Source of the DNA: Singulisphaera sp. GP187
GTDB lineage: Bacteria; Planctomycetota; Planctomycetia; Isosphaerales; Isosphaeraceae
Direction: 5' to 3'
Assembly: GCF_900129635.1 (NCBI RefSeq)
Contig: NZ_FSRB01000002.1
Location: 2,818,727-2,882,726 of the forward strand
Length of the DNA: 64,000 nt
In this document: positions 61,890 to 64,000 of the stretch, in pieces
Layout of the letters: each line of letters starts with the position of its first letter
Numbering within the stretch: position 1 is the stretch's first letter
Program-made: the position numbers and the translations under genes
Notes under the pieces: model-generated
What the model was told of the DNA's origin: nothing
Seen by the model: only the letters and a program-made list of their open reading frames with translations
Databases searched by the model: none

Positions 61890-64000
61890 ATGATCTTGAA
61901 CGCGAAGTTCGAGCGGGCGGCCCTCGTTGCCGCTTGCCTCCTGTTGCTGGCAGCCCTCGGCGGACTCCCACCCGCCCTCGGCAAGCTCGAGACCTGGCGG
62001 CAGGAAACGTCCTCGGCCTTCGTCAAGGGTCATCGCGAACGGGTCGTCGTCTCCGAAAACGGCCGGGTCCGGCTTGGCCAATCGCTGACCGACGTGGAAA
62101 AAATCGACGCGGCACGCGTCTGGGACCTGGCCCGCAAGCCGGACGGCACCACCTACGCAGCCACCGGCGACGAGGGCAAGGTCTTCCGCCGTGAGCCCAA
62201 GGAAAGCGCAGCCTGGACCGTCGCCTACGACGCCGCCGACTCCCAGGCCCTCGCGGTTGACGTCTTGCCCGACGGCCACGTGTTCGTCGGTACCGGCCCG
62301 ACCGGCCTGATCGTCGACGTGACCGACGCGGACAAACCAGTCACGACGCCTCGGCTCGACCCCGACGTCAAATACATCTGGGACCTGGCCCACGACGCCA
62401 AGGGCAACCTCTACGCCGCCACCGGCCCGACCGGCCAGCTCTGGAAGCTCGCGCCCGACGGCAAGCGCACCTTGCTCCTCGACAGCAAGCACCCCCACCT
62501 GCTCTGCGTCGCGGTCAGCCCCGACGGCTCGATCTACGCTGGGAGCGACGGCGAGGGCCTGATCTATCGCGTCTCGGCCGAGGGTAAGACCTCGGTCGTC
62601 TACGACGCCCCCCAATCCGAAATCCGCTCGCTTCTGATCGCTCCCGATGGAGCGCTCTACGCCGGAACCGCCGCCGAGTCGGGCGGTGGTGGCGGTTCAG
62701 GGCGTGGCAACTCGCTCTTCTCCTCGGGCGGAACCGCGGAGGCGACCCGCCCCCCCGGCGCGATCAACACGTCGGTCCCCCCCGAAACACCGAAGGCGGC
62801 CCCCGCGCCCTCGCCCGCGACGACCAAGGCGGCTCCCTCATCGACCGGCGGCTCCGCCTCGCCGCGTTCCTCCGCAGGCGACAACGCCGTCTATCGGATC
62901 GGGCCCGACGGCGTCCCGCGTGAAGTCTTCCGGGCTCGCGCCCTGGTCTATGCCTTGGCCTGGCATGCGAACCGGTTGCTGGTGGGAACAGGGCCGGAGG
63001 GCCAGCTCTACGAGGTCCGCGACCTGGATGAGACCACCCCGATCGCCCACCTCGATCACGGTCAGATCCTCTCGATGCTCTCCGAGCCAGACGGTGGGCT
63101 CTTGATTGGCACGGGGGACCCAGGTGCCGTCGTCCGGCTCAATACCGGCTACGTCGCGAGTGGCTCACTCGTCTCCGACGTCCTCGACACCAAGCTCATC
63201 AGCCGCTTCGGCGCCTTGACCTGGCGGGCCGATCAGCCCAAGGGAACGGCGATCGCCCTGCAAGTCCGCACCGGCAACGTCGGCGAGCCGGACTCGACCT
63301 GGTCGGCCTGGTCGCCCGAGCAGACCGACCCCGACGGGTCGCAAGCCCACTCCCCGTCGGCCCGTTTCGCCCAGTACCGCGCCACGCTCTCCACACGCGA
63401 CGATTCGGTCACCCCCGAGCTCCGGTCCGTCTTCCTCCGCTATCAGACCGCGAACCTCCCGCCCGAGATCACCAAGGTCGAGGTACCCGACGTGGCCGTC
63501 GCCGACGGCACGACCAAGCAGGGCCGCCTGAACCTGAAGTGGAGCGTCACCGACCCGAACAGCGACGACCTCGAATACACGCTCCACATCCGCAAGGACG
63601 GCTGGCCCGACTGGATCCGCCTGGGCGACGAGCGCCAGACGACCTCAAGCTACGACTGGGACACCACCGCCGTCCCCGCCGGCCTCTACCGCGTTCGCGT
63701 CACCGCCAGCGACCGCCCGTCCAACAACCCGGATGACACCCTGATCCGCGACCGCGTGAGCGACCCGTTCATCGTCGATCACGACAGCCCCACCATCGCC
63801 ATCGCCACCCAACCGCGAGGCGCCACGATCACCCTGACGGATCAACTGACCCGACTCGTGAAAGCAGCCTACGCCCTCGACGGCGGTGATTGGGTCCCCA
63901 TCTTCCCCGACGACGGCCTCTTCGACTCCTCCAAAGAAACGATCACCGTCGCCTTCCCCGACCTCAAGCCCGGCAGCCACATCCTCGTCGTCCGCACCAC
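61890..64000 (+). CDS. Exported beta-propeller-like protein, truncated by window end
   Basis: The frame is open from the ATG at 61890 (AAAAGGAA upstream) to the last base, at least 703 aa. It starts with a hydrophobic leader (AALVAACLLLLAALGGLPPAL). Repeats of the form LYAATGPTGQLWKLAPDGK, IYAGSDGEGLIYRVSAEGK and LYAGTAAESG fit a beta-propeller of NHL- or WD40-like type, with a Ser/Pro/Ala-rich insert at residues about 270-330. Downstream parts read like fibronectin-like domains (WSVTDPNSDDLEYTLHIRKD). Probably a surface or secreted protein. The C-terminus is outside the window. Confidence 0.85.
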   Translation, partial: MILNAKFERAALVAACLLLLAALGGLPPALGKLETWRQETSSAFVKGHRERVVVSENGRVRLGQSLTDVEKIDAARVWDLARKPDGTTYAATGDEGKVFRREPKESAAWTVAYDAADSQALAVDVLPDGHVFVGTGPTGLIVDVTDADKPVTTPRLDPDVKYIWDLAHDAKGNLYAATGPTGQLWKLAPDGKRTLLLDSKHPHLLCVAVSPDGSIYAGSDGEGLIYRVSAEGKTSVVYDAPQSEIRSLLIAPDGALYAGTAAESGGGGGSGRGNSLFSSGGTAEATRPPGAINTSVPPETPKAAPAPSPATTKAAPSSTGGSASPRSSAGDNAVYRIGPDGVPREVFRARALVYALAWHANRLLVGTGPEGQLYEVRDLDETTPIAHLDHGQILSMLSEPDGGLLIGTGDPGAVVRLNTGYVASGSLVSDVLDTKLISRFGALTWRADQPKGTAIALQVRTGNVGEPDSTWSAWSPEQTDPDGSQAHSPSARFAQYRATLSTRDDSVTPELRSVFLRYQTANLPPEITKVEVPDVAVADGTTKQGRLNLKWSVTDPNSDDLEYTLHIRKDGWPDWIRLGDERQTTSSYDWDTTAVPAGLYRVRVTASDRPSNNPDDTLIRDRVSDPFIVDHDSPTIAIATQPRGATITLTDQLTRLVKAAYALDGGDWVPIFPDDGLFDSSKETITVAFPDLKPGSHILVVRT

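Overview
The window looks like chromosomal DNA of a high-GC planctomycete, most likely of the Isosphaeraceae type. This is inferred from gene content, not from a database search. The markers are a DUF1559 pseudopilin-like protein followed by a small lipoprotein, two exported proteins with an N-terminal LEPR-XLL type motif, three Ser/Thr kinases (one with WD40 repeats, divergent from an ECF sigma factor), a SpoIVB-like S55 protein in a lineage not known to sporulate, and a high GC content. No rRNA, tRNA, CRISPR array or transposase gene was found.

Layout. 1-9 kb: the 3' end of a ceramidase-like gene, three minus-strand transporters (two MFS, one NCS1-like), a Gly-rich LEPR-XLL protein with a decayed copy of its own 5' end in front, a small membrane protein and an acyl-CoA dehydrogenase. 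9.1-17.8 kb: a cobalamin riboswitch followed by a co-directional run of cobN, a 70-aa membrane protein, an HExxH-type protein, a VIT1/CCC1 metal transporter, a fused ChlI-ChlD chelatase subunit, cobO and a thioredoxin-fold [2Fe-2S] protein. 18-27 kb: a Wza-like exporter lipoprotein, an AlkP-superfamily enzyme with an acyl carrier protein, a glutaminyl-cyclase-like M28 protein, a GH3-type adenylating enzyme with a methyltransferase, an alpha/beta hydrolase and a TIGR01777-type epimerase. 27.6-33.2 kb: second B12 block (cobD-like, cobQ, cbiB, cbiX, cobI). 33.3-45.3 kb: an island that separates this from the third B12 block. It holds a 3.7-kb unit with about 60-bp inverted termini carrying a GloVer/HEAT-repeat gene, the WD40 kinase/ECF pair, the DUF1559 gene and an M28 peptidase gene broken by an in-frame TAA. 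45.7-50.3 kb: third B12 block (cobJ-cbiC fusion, cbiD, cobL/cbiET, a membrane protein). 50-64 kb: two more Ser/Thr kinases, a HAD phosphatase, a PPi-type phosphofructokinase, 6-phosphogluconate dehydrogenase, an M48 protease, the S55 protein and the start of a large beta-propeller protein running off the window.

How the genes work together. The window encodes much of corrin synthesis: cobalt insertion (CbiX), C20 and C17 methylation (CobI, CobJ), CbiD, CbiET, the methylmutase (CbiC), adenosylation (CobO), amidation (CobQ) and aminopropanol attachment (CbiB). It mixes early-insertion markers (CbiX, CbiD) with a late-insertion type chelatase (CobN plus ChlID). CobM/CbiF, CbiG, CobK/CbiJ, CbiA/CobB and CobU/S/T were not seen here.

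The points most worth a second look are: the cobD-like gene, which has proline where the PLP-binding lysine should be; a palindromic repeat family (27143-27498, 33304-37358, 45229-45324) whose copies sit at the edges of the B12 blocks; and the TIR-bounded cargo unit nested inside one of those repeats.
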